DNA of 64,000 nucleotides from positions 106,611-170,610 of the forward strand of contig CACRSC010000273.1 of assembly GCA_902651635.1 (NCBI GenBank). Direction: 5' to 3'. A program made the translations under genes and the position numbers. Below, piece by piece: positions 1 to 9,744 of the stretch. The DNA is from Mastigamoeba balamuthi (Eukaryota > Evosea > Mastigamoebida > Mastigamoebidae). How positions within the stretch are numbered: the stretch's first letter is position 1; each line of letters begins with the position of its first letter. The notes beneath the pieces were generated by a model. The model was not told the origin of the DNA. It made no database searches and saw only the letters and a program-made list of their open reading frames with translations.

Positions 1-797
1 TGGCCACCCCTTCTGTGGCTGGGCGTTTCAGGGGGCAGGCATAGGTCGTGAAGAACGCTGGCATCTTCATGTTGTCCCGTGCCCATGCGAAGTGGTTGTC
101 GGCAATGAAGACGTTGTTGGGAAAGAGCAGCTTCAACATCTTCTTGTTGGCCTGGATCCAGTGGCCATCAAACAGCTTGGGGGAGTAGGGGCCCCAAACC
201 CCCACAGGCCGCCCCTGCATGTCCAGTGTGACCATGAAGCGGCCTGCAGGGTGGTTCTCCATGAATGACCACTACTTGTCAGAGCCATGGGTGCTCAGCT
301 ATTTTTGGTGAGAAGAAGGGTTAGACCCAACAAAAAGTATCACTGCCCAGATGCACCCATTGCTTCCTGACCTTCGGGAAGTCAACAGAGTCGATGGCAA
401 CAGTGATCTTGCACAGGGCCTTGGGGAGCTGAAGTTGTTTGGCCATGGTTTTCCGGTCCTTGAAGGTGCTCCGGTGGATCTGTTGGCACCTCCACCGCGT
501 GAACACCTTGCGCAGGTTCTTCTGGTTCTGGGCGAACGACTTCATAGCGATCGGCATCCAGCAGAGCACGCTGGCGTGCAGGGCACCATAGCCAACCCCT
601 TTGAGGTCCTTGAACAATGCAAGGTAGACCGCCTTGTTGATGAAATGGGCTGGTTCGCGGAGCGCCCAGAGGTGAGAGTGCTCCTGACGGGCGCACTCAA
701 TGAGCTCCGTGACCATGGCCTTGGGGACGAACTTCTCCACATGCTTTTGCACGCTCGAGTATGTGTGCGCCATCACTATTTTTAGCAGGTTGTGCAC
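1..797 (-). pseudogene. Harbinger-like DDE transposase remnant, 3' end outside window
   Basis: The frame opens near 797 (or at the internal Met at 773) and reads a helical N-terminal part, then IDSVDFPK, which fits the first catalytic Asp strand of PIF/Harbinger-type (DDE_Tnp_4) transposases. A plausible intron at 299-371 (AAG/gtcagg ... CTAAC ... aaatag) restores the frame to WSFMENHPAGRFMVTLD, followed by GPYSPKLFDGHW and FIADNHFAW, where later acidic residues of the family are expected. One in-frame TAG at 272-274, just before WSF, interrupts the reading. The protein continues past base 1. The family call rests on motif layout only and is moderate; the broken state is directly visible. Other DDE superfamilies are possible. 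Confidence 0.5.
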
Positions 798-1757
798 AAA
801 TTCACAAAAATCTTGTACATAACACGTTTGGAAAATGCAGCATGTGCCTCACTGGATGTGGATCTGTCAGAGTTTTGTGTGATATTTCATCTTTTCGGAT
901 GCGTAGAACTGACCTGAGAAGACCGCAAAACAGGAATCAATATGTGTGGTGCGTGGTGGGGATACTTTTGAAACCACGGGGTAGAGAGTTAGTGAGGGGG
1001 ATGTCTGGTTGAATACAGGGCCTGAAAAGTGGTAGGAGCATACCTGCAAGTTCCCCACTGACTCTCGGGGGTGGCCAATGGTGAAGCTCCACTTAGTCTG
1101 TGTTACAAGTTTCCCCCTTCCCCTGCTGCTCTCCTTGGATCCCTGCCACTGCCATGCTGTGAGGGCAGTTCAGCAGGCATGCCCGATGACCTGCTCCACT
1201 GCAATTGGCACTCTACTTGGAAGGAGGCCTTGTCGATGGCTGAGTATGAAAGAGGAGTTACTGCCCATTCAGCATGGGTGCGACCAAGCACGCCGTCATA
1301 CTGTTGCTTCTGTTTCTCTCGTCAAAGAGTGATAACAGCAGTGACAGCACAAGCCCAATGGCTGGGTTCACTAAATGAAATGCAACTGGCACAGTTGTCG
1401 AGCTTGCCTGGCCAGAGGTGTGTCATACTTCGCTGTCAATGAAGGCAAGGACAGCTGGCCAAAAGCCTCCCCTCAAGCACAAGGGTAAAGCACTGCTAGA
1501 GTCCCACGCTTCCTAACAGTGGGCCTCATGCGGAAATAAGTCTGGGGGTTCCTTGGTTCCATAGGCCATCAAAACTGGGATGCACTGGGTCGAGTACAGC
1601 GGAGGCTTCCTCCAGAGAATCTCATAGACAGCTTGGGGTGAAGCACCACGGCACGCAGGTGCGCTCTTGTATGAAATGAGCACATCCTGGAATGGCGGGG
1701 CCGTGTTACAACAGACACAGCGAGACCTCAGTCGCGCTCGAGCCCAGAGCCCGCTCA
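798..1757. other. Intergenic DNA, no gene recognised
   Basis: About 960 bases between the transposase remnant and the 3' end of the fibro-slime gene. Only short ORFs without family features or splice continuity are present, in mixed base composition. Nothing supports a gene or an RNA here; it may include flanking sequence of the decayed transposon. Confidence 0.5.
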
Positions 1758-3799
1758 TCACATCCTCGCGATGGCCAGCAGCACGAGGGCAGGGGCCCAC
1801 GTCAGGCAGCTCGCCCCCGACGCGCCGCTCGGCGCGTGCCTCTCGGACGAGGCCACCGGGAGGTGATGGCTGTCACTGCGGGCGGCGCTCGCACTGGTGC
1901 TCGCTCTCTCGGACGACGACCCGTGAGGAATGTCGTCGTCGTCGTCGAAGCTGGCGGAGCTGCCGGGGAACACGGTCCTCGTGACGTTGTCGTACGACTC
2001 GCCGCACGTGCCCTCGGCCACGCCGCAGCCGCAGTAGAGCGGCGCCCGCTTGTTCTTGTCGTGGGGGCACAGGTCCCGGCAGTCGGGCGTCCCGTCGCCG
2101 TCCGTGTCGACCGCATACCCTATCTTTTCGCACGTGGCCCTGCACCAGCCGCACGTCCTGCCGCCCTCGCACTGGATGAGGTCCAGCGACGTGGTCGTCC
2201 AGAAGTCCGAGTTATACGTGTGGCGCTCGCAGTAGAACATGTCGAACGGGTACGTGTTGCCCACCGTCATGCCCAGCTCGGAAGAGATGTTGTCGATGGA
2301 GACCCTGCGCTCCATCGGGGGGTGCGCGCCGCCGAGGTCGATGACGAGGGTGTTGTTGATGTACATCCAGACGTCGTCGTCGCCGCTGAAGAAGAGCTGC
2401 TCGCCGCCCTTGTACGTGAACTCGGTGTTGATCTTCATGCAGAACCCGAAGTTGTGCTTGCAGTTGCAGTCTGGCGTGCTGTACTTGTGGCACTGGCACG
2501 CACTGCCCGCCATGACAGTCTCGCCGAAGCCCTCGTTGCCGTAGCCCATCCCGTCGGCGATGAAGAAGTTCTGGTCCTTCTTGCTGCACGGGGGAGTTCA
2601 ACCTCGTGAGTTCCACTCCCACCCCCACCCCCGCGAGTGAAGAACATCGCACGTGTAGAGGCCGTTCGAGTCGAGGGAGAGCGTGATGGTCTTGTCGAAC
2701 ACCTTGTTGACGCCGGGCACGCTCCGGAACCACTGGTCAAACGACGTCTTGGAGCCCACGGTGACGCAGTGCTGCTTGTCGGGGTGGCAGTCGTTGTAGA
2801 CGGGGAGCCTGTCGCTGCCCAGCACCTTGCCCACGATGTTGGGCTCGTACGTCAGCTGCTTGCAGTCGCGGGCGCTGCAGTCCCACTCGAAGTCCTGGTT
2901 GGTCTTGGCGTTGCGCCCCACGGGGAAGTCGAACACGTTGGCGGTGAGCACCATGTCGTGCGGCTGCACCCGGGCCGCGAAGCACGCGAGGGTTAGGATT
3001 CCACTTCTCCCTCGTTGAGGTAAGGCCGTTGGGGGGTGGGCTTCATGCGTGCCTGGTGGCGGTCCATGAACTCAGCGGGTCCCGCGAGGCCGAAGTACGG
3101 CACGCGCACGCCGCTCTGGACGCCGGTAGCCGCGATAGCACCTGCATTCGACAGCACCTTGCCGAGCGTGAAGTTGATGACCTGGGACTTGCCGGGCTGT
3201 TTGTAGTGTTGTGCACATCGCACGCAGCACAGTCTGATTAGTCCGTGCGCCCCCTCACGGCGGGAAAAATGTGGAGGCGAGCGCGCACCATCAGGGGCGG
3301 GTTGAACCGGAACACGATGCCCGTGGCGTTGGCCTGCGCGTCGAACGAGGGCTGCGGGCCGCCGACGACGGTCCACGCGGGGTTGCTGATGCCCATGACG
3401 ACGAGGTCGAGCGGGGCAGGCGACGTGCCCCTGACCGACACGGTGTACTGGAACGTCGTCGTCTGCGTGGCGCAGTCGATCCTGTACGTCGGGTGTGCCA
3501 GCGTGAAGCCGTACGACCTCACCTCGGGCGCCACCTGCGCATCTGGGGGAGGTGCACACCGCTCGTGAGGCGGTTGGGGACTCGGGGCGGCGTGAAAAAT
3601 AGCCGTTGTGGGGGTTGGGGCGTCGGTGTCTTGAGAACTGACGACGCAGAGGCACCCGGAGGTGCCCCCTCGGCACCGCCGGTGAAAACGAGGGGGAGCA
3701 TGCCCCCTGCAGTGCAGCAAGGGAAGGTGGGATGCCGGGGCTACACGCACATGCAGATGCCGTGAGTGCGGCGAAGAAAACGGTGAACAAGGTTGTCAT
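1758..3799 (-). CDS. Secreted or GPI-anchored fibro-slime (PA14-like) domain protein
   Basis: Five exons give a 543-residue protein with all phases closing: 3799-3751, 3542-3289, 3196-3005, 2963-2653, 2583-1758. Residues 1-18 form a signal peptide ending AYA/Q. A beta-rich N-terminal region (about 20-165) precedes a Cys-containing fibro-slime/PA14-like domain (about 165-400): FDFPVGRNAKTNQDFEW, then FFSGDDDVWMYINNTLVIDLGG, the typical core with the DDDVW calcium/sugar loop. Near residue 440 a thrombospondin type 3-like motif, DTDGDGTPDC, is likely to bind calcium. The tail is acidic and Ser-rich and ends in a short hydrophobic stretch (LTWAPALVLLAIARM), like a GPI-attachment signal. In social amoebae this family includes extracellular signalling and prespore proteins. 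The role here is cell-surface or matrix; the ligand is unknown. Confidence 0.85.
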
Positions 3800-4497
3800 C
3801 GGTGTTGTCCGCTGTGTGCGCGTGTGTCTTTTTGCTGCCAGTCAAGTAAAGATGGAAAAAACGGCGGTTATTCGGATCTCTGGATTTTATTCGCCGCTGA
3901 TTCTGCTCCAGCAGCATCCAGCACGCTGGATCGCACAGAACGGGCCGCGTGTGTGCCTCCAGCTGGAGGTGATTGTCAGCCAGGTCAGCTTTGTGTGTGC
4001 TCTAGTATGGTTCCTTCATTGCCGCAGCGAGAGAGACAGGTCTAGGCCGTATGGAAGGAACACTACTTTTCCCTCGCCGGACGCCGGAGGTTGGCAGCTG
4101 TGCTGCAATGTATGCATCGAGCATGATGGTTCGATTGCTCTGGTATGAATCGTGTTGCGAACAGGGCGCTTACCATTTTGGGCGGGGATCAGTTGTTGGT
4201 AAGGTTGTCAGGCCCTCCTAGGATGTAATTGCCCCCCAGTTCGAGCACGAGCTGCTGTGGAAGAACAGTTCCCAAGCATTTGTGTGCAAGCTGTGTGGCA
4301 GTTGTTCAGACCGGTTGTTTTGCAAGTGTGCCTGCCGCAGCACGGTAGCAGCATTCTTGGTCGGTTTCCCAGAGCAGGTTCGCCGGGATGCCACGGCATT
4401 CATGTCCGAGCTCTCTCAGCACGAGCCGACATGTCACACAAGCTCGGATCTCTCCGGATATCCCCCAGATTTCATAGCAGAATCTCACTCTTGACTG
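3800..4497. promoter_or_regulatory. Divergent promoter region, fibro-slime and mevalonate kinase genes
   Basis: Roughly 700 bases separate two divergent start codons. No convincing ORF is present. AT-rich pockets stand out: around 3870-3900 (GGATCTCTGGATTTTATT) and 4443-4495, where GGATCTC, GGATATCC, AGATTTC and GAATCTC crowd just upstream of the ATG at 4498. Similar GAATCTC/GATATT words precede other genes in the window, so a core-promoter role is inferred. Confidence 0.35.
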
Positions 4498-5583
4498 ATG
4501 GAGTTTGTGGCCTCTGCGCCCGGCAAAGTCATCCTCTTCGGCGAGCACAGCGTCGTGTACGGCCACCCGGCCGTCGCCGCTGCCGTCGACTGCGCCCGCA
4601 CCGTCGTCCGCCTGCGCGTCCCCGCGTCGACTCCGCCGCCCGCTGCTTCTCCCCCGGCGCTGCGCCTCGAGCTCAGCGCCTTCGCCGGCCACTCTCGAGC
4701 GTGGCCGCTGTCCTCCGTCGCCTCGGCAGCGGCTCCCGACGCTCGGCGCCCCTCGGCGACACTGGCGGACGCGCTGTCGCCGCTCGTCGACGCGTCGTCG
4801 CCCGCAGGCAAGTCGGAGCTCGCGTTCCTCGTGCTCTGCGCGTCGGCAGCCCCGGGGCTCGCCGTCGATGCCGCCGTCTCCGCGGGCAGCGGCTCGCTGG
4901 GCGCGGGCCTGGGCTCCAGCGCCTCGTACTGCGTCGCCATGGCAGCCGCGCTGCTCGCCGCCGCCCGTCGGCAGCCGACAGTCGACGCGCACGAAGTCGC
5001 CAGAGTCGCGGGCGTCGCCGAGCGCGTCTTCCACGCCAACCCCTCGGGCGTCGACACGGCCGTCTGCGCGCTGGGCGGCGCCGTCGTGTTCACTAGGGGC
5101 CCGCCTGCCGCCCTGAGGGGCCTTGAGATCCGTGGCGGCCTGCGCGCTGTCGTCTGCGACACGCGGGTCAGCAGGTCGACGGCCGCCGCCGTCGCCGCTG
5201 TCGCCTCGCGGCTCGCGGACAAGAGCACCGCCAGCGCCACGCACGCCGCCGTCGACGAGCTGGGCAGCATTGCGACCGAGGGAGCAGCCCTGCTGGGCGC
5301 CGGGGGGCCCTGGGGGCGCCTGCGAGAGCTCGTGACAAAGGCGCACGTGCTACTGTCGGGGCCGCTGGGCGTCGGGCACGAGGTGCTTGACCGGGCCGTC
5401 GCCGCTGCGGGCAGGGCGGGAGCGGTGGCCAAGCTCACGGGAGCGGGAATGGGTGGCTGCGTCGTGGCGCTGCTGTGGCCCAGCGACGACGGCGAGCGCG
5501 TGGTCGAGGAGCTCCGTCGCGAGGGGTTCGATGCCTTCGTCACCCCCATCGGCGGGCAGGGTGTCACTGTTACACTCCAGTAA
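4498..5583 (+). CDS. MVK: Mevalonate kinase (GHMP kinase family)
   Basis: An uninterrupted 361-residue frame. It should phosphorylate mevalonate with ATP to 5-phosphomevalonate in the cytosolic mevalonate route to isoprenoids. GHMP motif 1 is at residues 8-28 (PGKVILFGEHSVVYGHPAVA), with the His/Ser pattern typical of mevalonate kinase rather than galacto- or homoserine kinase. The ATP-binding motif 2 lies near residues 127-145 (GSLGAGLGSSASYCVAMA). The C-terminal motif 3, KLTGAGMGGCVVALL, is near residue 312. A conserved Asp in SGVDTAV (about 185) fits the catalytic base. Length is slightly below that of animal enzymes. The start is the first ATG after an AT-rich leader. Phosphomevalonate kinase is less likely because of the N-terminal motif. 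Confidence 0.9.
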   Translation: MEFVASAPGKVILFGEHSVVYGHPAVAAAVDCARTVVRLRVPASTPPPAASPPALRLELSAFAGHSRAWPLSSVASAAAPDARRPSATLADALSPLVDASSPAGKSELAFLVLCASAAPGLAVDAAVSAGSGSLGAGLGSSASYCVAMAAALLAAARRQPTVDAHEVARVAGVAERVFHANPSGVDTAVCALGGAVVFTRGPPAALRGLEIRGGLRAVVCDTRVSRSTAAAVAAVASRLADKSTASATHAAVDELGSIATEGAALLGAGGPWGRLRELVTKAHVLLSGPLGVGHEVLDRAVAAAGRAGAVAKLTGAGMGGCVVALLWPSDDGERVVEELRREGFDAFVTPIGGQGVTVTLQ

Positions 5584-5651
5584 GAGTGGCCTCTGCTGCC
5601 ACGACGCCATTCCGCTATCAACTGAGCTGTGACACACTGGGACAGCGGGCA

Positions 5652-5657
5652 AATAAA
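5652..5657 (+). terminator. Polyadenylation signal AATAAA
   Basis: AATAAA lies about 70 bases past the mevalonate kinase stop codon, within GGGCAAATAAACGG. Its spacing fits a cleavage and polyadenylation signal for that gene. The convergent SET-LRR gene ends at 5708, so the two transcripts probably meet here. Confidence 0.45.
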
Positions 5658-5707
5658 CGGCAAGCCTGTCTGCTACCCCCCAAGAGTCTTGTGTGTGGTA
5701 TTGGAGG

Positions 5708-7571
5708 TTAGGGGCTCTCCGGGGATGAGCAGTACCCCAGGACGTCCGTCTCGATGTTGAGCCTTCTTCTGTCGACATAGCATCCAGAAACTGTGAGCTT
5801 TTCCAAGCCCATGACGCCGTTCAGTGCCTCGGTCTCCTCTCTGTGGTGGTGTGGTTAGGTTGCTGGATCGGCGAAGTCGAGCGGATCGCGCGTACTCCTC
5901 GAGAGAGGGCACGTTGTACAGCTCGAGCCTGCGTAGAAGCCTGAGCCTGCCCTGCATGCACTGCGTGCACAGCGCCACCAGCAGCGGCTGCTGGTAGAGG
6001 TGCACCTCGAGGCACCTCAGCACCGCGAAGTGGGTGGCGATCATCTCCGCGAGCATGTCGGGCCGCGCGCCCGACTCGAGGTCGACGCTGAGCGTCTGCA
6101 GGCAGTGGCCCAGCCCCTTGCCGACCACCAGAATCCCCTTCGGCGTGACCCCGCACAGCGCGATCCTCAGGCTCTGCAGACACTTGAGCCTCGTTGCGAT
6201 TGCCTGTGCCCCGCTGTCCCCGACGGTGCTCGACGTCAGGTCGAGATCCGTCAGGGACGTTGGCAGCGCATCGATGAGCTTCCTGGAGCTGTTTCGCGTC
6301 AGCCGCTTGCGTGCGCGCTGTCGCTCACCAGTGGGGCACCTCCAGCCGAAGCGAGACGAGCGCCCTGAGCCCCGACAGCGCGCGGACGGCTGCGTCGTTG
6401 AGGTGGTTGAAGTTGCGGAGGCTCAGGACGCGGAGGCCCGTGCAGACGTGCAGCCTCTCGAACAGCGGCCCGATGCCCGCGCTGGCCACGCCGTGCTCGG
6501 CCTGCGCCCGCAGCGCGCGCAGCCCCGCGAGGGCCTCGTCGGGCGCCGCTGTCCACGCGTTGTCCGCGCTGGCCATCTGCGCCTGGCCGAGCTCCATCTC
6601 GTGCTCGCCTGTCTGCGACACGGCCTGCATCGCTGTGTACCACGCCAGCGCCGCCCTGCACTCCTGCGCAGGGAGGGCTGCTGTGAACTGGCGCGCTGGG
6701 CTCGGGGGGCACCTCTGTCCTGAGCTCGTCGTCCAGGCGGGGCTTGCTGCGCGCCCTCTCAGGAGCGGCGTGGTGCGCCTCGTTCTCCCGCTTGATCCTC
6801 ACGCGCAGCGCCGACGGCGGCGTCTCCAGTGTCTCCGGCGCTGCCGCCGCTGCTGCCGCTGCTGGCGGCGTCGCGGTGTCGCGAACCACAAGGGAGGGCA
6901 CGGGCCCGGTGCCGCCGCCAGCAGCTGCGACGGGCGAGGCCGGTGTGGGCGTGCGCTCGGCCGTCGCCGCCTCGCGCGGCAGGGCCTCGATGGCCTCGCC
7001 CTTGGAGATGTCGCGCGCTGCGAAGAGGCCGACGCGGAACAGGAACCCCTCGAACAACTGCAGCGGGCACGCTCAGCACAGGCCCGCGGACCCCCCCCGC
7101 AGGCAGCCGCACCGGGAGGAAGCGCGCGTTGCCGTCGGGCGACCTGCGGACGTTGCGCGCGACGCAGCTGCTGTAGGCCCTGCAGTCGACGACGACGTCG
7201 TCTGCCACCGGGTGCCGGAACACGTACGCCGTGGCCTCGGGGTCGCCGGCAGCGACGCGGGCGTCCCGAGCCAGCACGAACTTGCCCAGCAGCTCCGCGA
7301 CGAACTCGCCCGCGGGGACGTCCTCGGCGGCGAGCACCCGCGACCCGGGGCCGAGCGAGAGGCGGGCGGGGGCCTGGACGCGGTTGCAGCGGCCGTCGCA
7401 GCCGCAGGGGCAGCGCGGGGGGCAGCGGCGCTGCGGGGTGGCGCAGTAGAGCGAGCACGAGCACCGCGAGAAGTCGCCCGAGCAGCAGCCCTGGTCCCCG
7501 CGGCACGTCGCGTCGGGCGTCAGCCTGGCCCGCCGCTGCACGGCTCCGCACATGATCGAGCCCTTCTCCAT
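5708..7571 (-). CDS. SET domain (SETD5/MLL5/Set3-like) fused to leucine-rich repeats
   Basis: Five exons with phases that close give 561 residues: 7571-7092, 7057-6713, 6663-6329, 6288-5896, 5840-5708. Residues about 1-60 are Cys-rich (CSCSLYC, CPPRCPCGCDGRCN). The SET core follows: SRVLAAEDVPAGEFVAELLG, AYVFRHP.., VVDCRAYSS and ARNVRRSPDGNA, the counterpart of the ARFIRRSCTPNA signature of the SETD5/MLL5/Set3 group, then VGLFAARDISKGEAI. The Cys of RRSC is Ser here and the final Tyr-rich motif is not visible, so methyltransferase activity is doubtful. An Ala/Pro linker leads to LRRs (about 290-561: LRVLSLRNFNHLNDAAVRAL, TSLTDLDLTSS, LEKLTVSG). Start at 7571 is chosen from the downstream Met; an alternative in-frame Met lies at 7658. 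Confidence 0.75.
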
Positions 7572-7669
7572 CCCCAGGGTGGCGAACGCCTGTGGAACCG
7601 GACAGAGGGAGAAGATAGGAGAATCTGAAATAAAATCTCGAGATATTTCGAGTTTCAAAGGGCACGAGA
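7572..7669. promoter_or_regulatory. Shared promoter, SET-LRR and NC2-alpha genes
   Basis: Only 98 bases lie between the divergent start codons. They contain an AT-rich, partly palindromic element around 7621-7653 (AAATCTCGAGATATTTCGAG), the clearest instance of the GAGATATT/AATCTC words found before several genes in this window. Bidirectional transcription is inferred from the spacing. Confidence 0.45.
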
Positions 7670-8388
7670 ATGAGCGCGGAAGAAGCGGCGGCGGCGGCGG
7701 CGGAGGGGGACGAAGAAACTCTCAAGTCCCGCAAGAAGAGGCAGCAGTTCAGCGTGTTCCCCGCTGTGCGCCCCCTCCTCCACCGTCGCGCTCCGCCCAG
7801 CCAAGAGGGCGCGCCGGTTCTGACAGACGCGTGCGCACGCTTCTCCAGGCGAGGATCAAGAAGATCATGCAGGAGGACGAGGACGTCGGCAAGATCACGA
7901 CCACCGCCCCCATCATTGTCGGTGCGCCGCGGCACGGATCCTTTCGCCACCGGTTTTTTGTGCGCGCCTGTTGACGTCTCTGGGTTTTTTGTTGTGCGTG
8001 TGCGCTTGCGGTTCCAGCCAAGTGCGTCGAGATGTTCCTGCAGGACCTGACCAACGCCGCCGCAGCCGTCGCCAACGAGAAGAACGCGCGCACGATATCT
8101 ACGGCGCACCTGTGAGATATTTCGGATTCGAATGGGGGGTGGGAGTGTGGCCTTGTTCTGATTGTTGTGTCTCTCTCTCTCTGCCTGTGGGGCAACAACG
8201 GCGCAACAACGCAATGCAGGAAGGAGGCCATCAACAGGAACGTGCTGTTCGACTGGCTCGCGCAGGACCTGCGCATACCAGACACCGTCGACACGGAGAA
8301 GGACGCTGGCGGTGCGCCTGCCAAGAAGCGCGCACGGAAGACAAAGCAGGACGCCGCAGCAGGAGCGCCCGAGGCAGACGACGAGTGA
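7670..8388 (+). CDS. DRAP1: NC2-alpha/DRAP1, histone-fold transcription corepressor
   Basis: Four exons (7670-7753, 7849-7921, 8018-8111, 8220-8388) give 139 residues with exact phases. After an acidic/basic N-terminus, residues 29-98 form a histone fold: ARIKKIMQEDEDVGKI, VAKCVEMFLQDL, ARTISTAHLKEAI. The RIKKIMQxDEDVGKI start matches DRAP1/NC2-alpha and related NF-YC/CHRAC subunits. The stretch after helix 3 (LFDWLAQDLRIPD) fits DRAP1 better than NF-YC. In other eukaryotes NC2-alpha pairs with NC2-beta (DR1) on TBP-bound promoters. The tail is Lys/Arg-rich (KKRARKTK), probably nuclear-targeting. No NC2-beta gene is visible in the window. An NF-YC-like or DNA-polymerase-epsilon-type subunit is the main alternative. 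Confidence 0.85.
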
Positions 8389-9001
8389 CACACCCCATTA
8401 CTGACCCTCCCCCACGTTTACGCAGCGCCACACCCTCCGATCCCCTTCGCAAGACTCTACCCCTACGCAACACTGAGTCCACCCGTGATAGCAGCAGCCA
8501 ACCGTGGCCACAACAGACCCCCGATTGAAATGCTGGTGCAAAAGGAGAACGCCAGTTCCGCGGTCCGTTCGGCGGATAGCGAGCATGCTTCGTGTGTGGG
8601 GGGTGGGGGGAGTGAGAAATGGAAGTCGGTGATTCGTGCGGTTTGGTACTCCTGATTTTGCGGGGTGACGCGTTGTACGCTACGTCACGGCGGGATTGTT
8701 TTCCCACCGTCGTGCCATTTTTGAACACAAGATACGCCAAGTCCACACCGCCGGACTGCAGGACCCTCGTCCAGTACGTTCAGCGCTCTGCTACCGCGCA
8801 CAGCGGTCGCTCTCTGTGCTCTTTCGCCGTGGTGGTTGGCCAGCAATGATGGGCTGGCCGTGTTGGGTTGGGTTTGGTTATTGTGGCGCCGGTTGGCTTT
8901 ACCCTTTTTTCACCGCCCACCCAACGCAGACACCTTTCTCACCCGGTCTCTCTGGCCCCCTCGCAGCAGCAAAAGACCCCGCCCTCTGAGAGAACAGCGA
9001 C
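8389..9001. other. Intergenic DNA with no recognised gene
   Basis: About 610 bases between NC2-alpha and the next start. ORFs here have no family signal. Pyrimidine-rich stretches near 8930-8990 lie just before the ATG at 9002 and may be leader sequence. Confidence 0.4.
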
Positions 9002-9715
9002 ATGACGGAGGCAGAGAAGAAGGTGCGCCCGCCTCGGCGCCAGCAGCGGCCTGGGCTGCACAGTTAATTAAACCGTGCTGCCCAAATGAACAATTGGCGA
9101 ACGGGAAAAGAAAGAAGACACGTGTATGGTTGGCGCGTGTGTGGCGCGTGTGGGCCTTTTTCTGATGCGCGATCAGCCTCGTGCGCGCTGGTGGCGCGGC
9201 TGCTCGGCGGGGGAGCCTTCTGAATGCCCGCGGGGGGGCCTGTGCGTCGCTTTGCGCGCGTGGGGACACAGGTACCCGAGGTTGGCGCTGCGTCCCCGTC
9301 GTCGGCGCAGAAGAAGGACAACGCGCACCGCCCGTCGTCGTCGTCGCACCACCACGGCGGGGGCGGCCACGCGGGGCACGGAGGCCACGGGGGGCACCGG
9401 AGCTCGACGCACGGGCACCACAGCGCTCACAACCACCACAGCAGCGCTCATCACAGCAGCTCGCCTAAGGACAAGGTCTTTTTCCGAACCCCGAGCCCCA
9501 TTGTGGGGGGCTGATCCACTGAAATGTCCTCACAACTGCCACTTTGCGTCACAACGGAACAGAAGGCTGGGGACAAGCAGCCCGCGGAGGCGACGGCAGC
9601 GGCGAAGACGGCACCGGCAAAGGTCCATTCCTCTTCCTGTTCCGGTCCCTGCAGCGCTGTTTCGTTTTGTGATTCTCTGCGCAGGTTTTTTTTCTTCCCC
9701 AGACGTAATTTTTAA
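9002..9715 (+). CDS. Small His/Ser-rich protein, or 5' part of the next gene
   Basis: Start ATG at 9002 (MTEAEKK), exon to 9022, a 249-base intron, exon 9272-9475 and exon from 9563. The second exon is a His/Gly/Ser low-complexity segment (HRPSSSSHHHGGGGHAGHGG), which could bind metal or be disordered. The third exon is Ala/Lys/Pro-rich (KAGDKQPAEATAAAKTAPAK) and resembles the arms of the downstream acyl-CoA-synthetase-like protein. If the third exon is not spliced, the frame ends at the TAA 9713-9715. A donor at 9622 also exists, but no acceptor in the right phase joins it cleanly to the next frame at 9745. Whether this is a separate gene or an N-terminal extension is unresolved. No family is recognised. 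Confidence 0.35.
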
Positions 9716-9744
9716 AATCATTTCAAATATTTTCTGCTGTGCGG

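Noticed and set aside
4118-4145. GGTTCGATT as a possible tRNA B box
   Set aside because: No A box or cloverleaf arms can be built around it; no tRNA or rRNA gene was found anywhere in the window by eye.
4306-5346. 346-residue minus-strand ORF opposite mevalonate kinase
   Set aside because: Antisense shadow; no motif, and the plus strand shows all three GHMP motifs.
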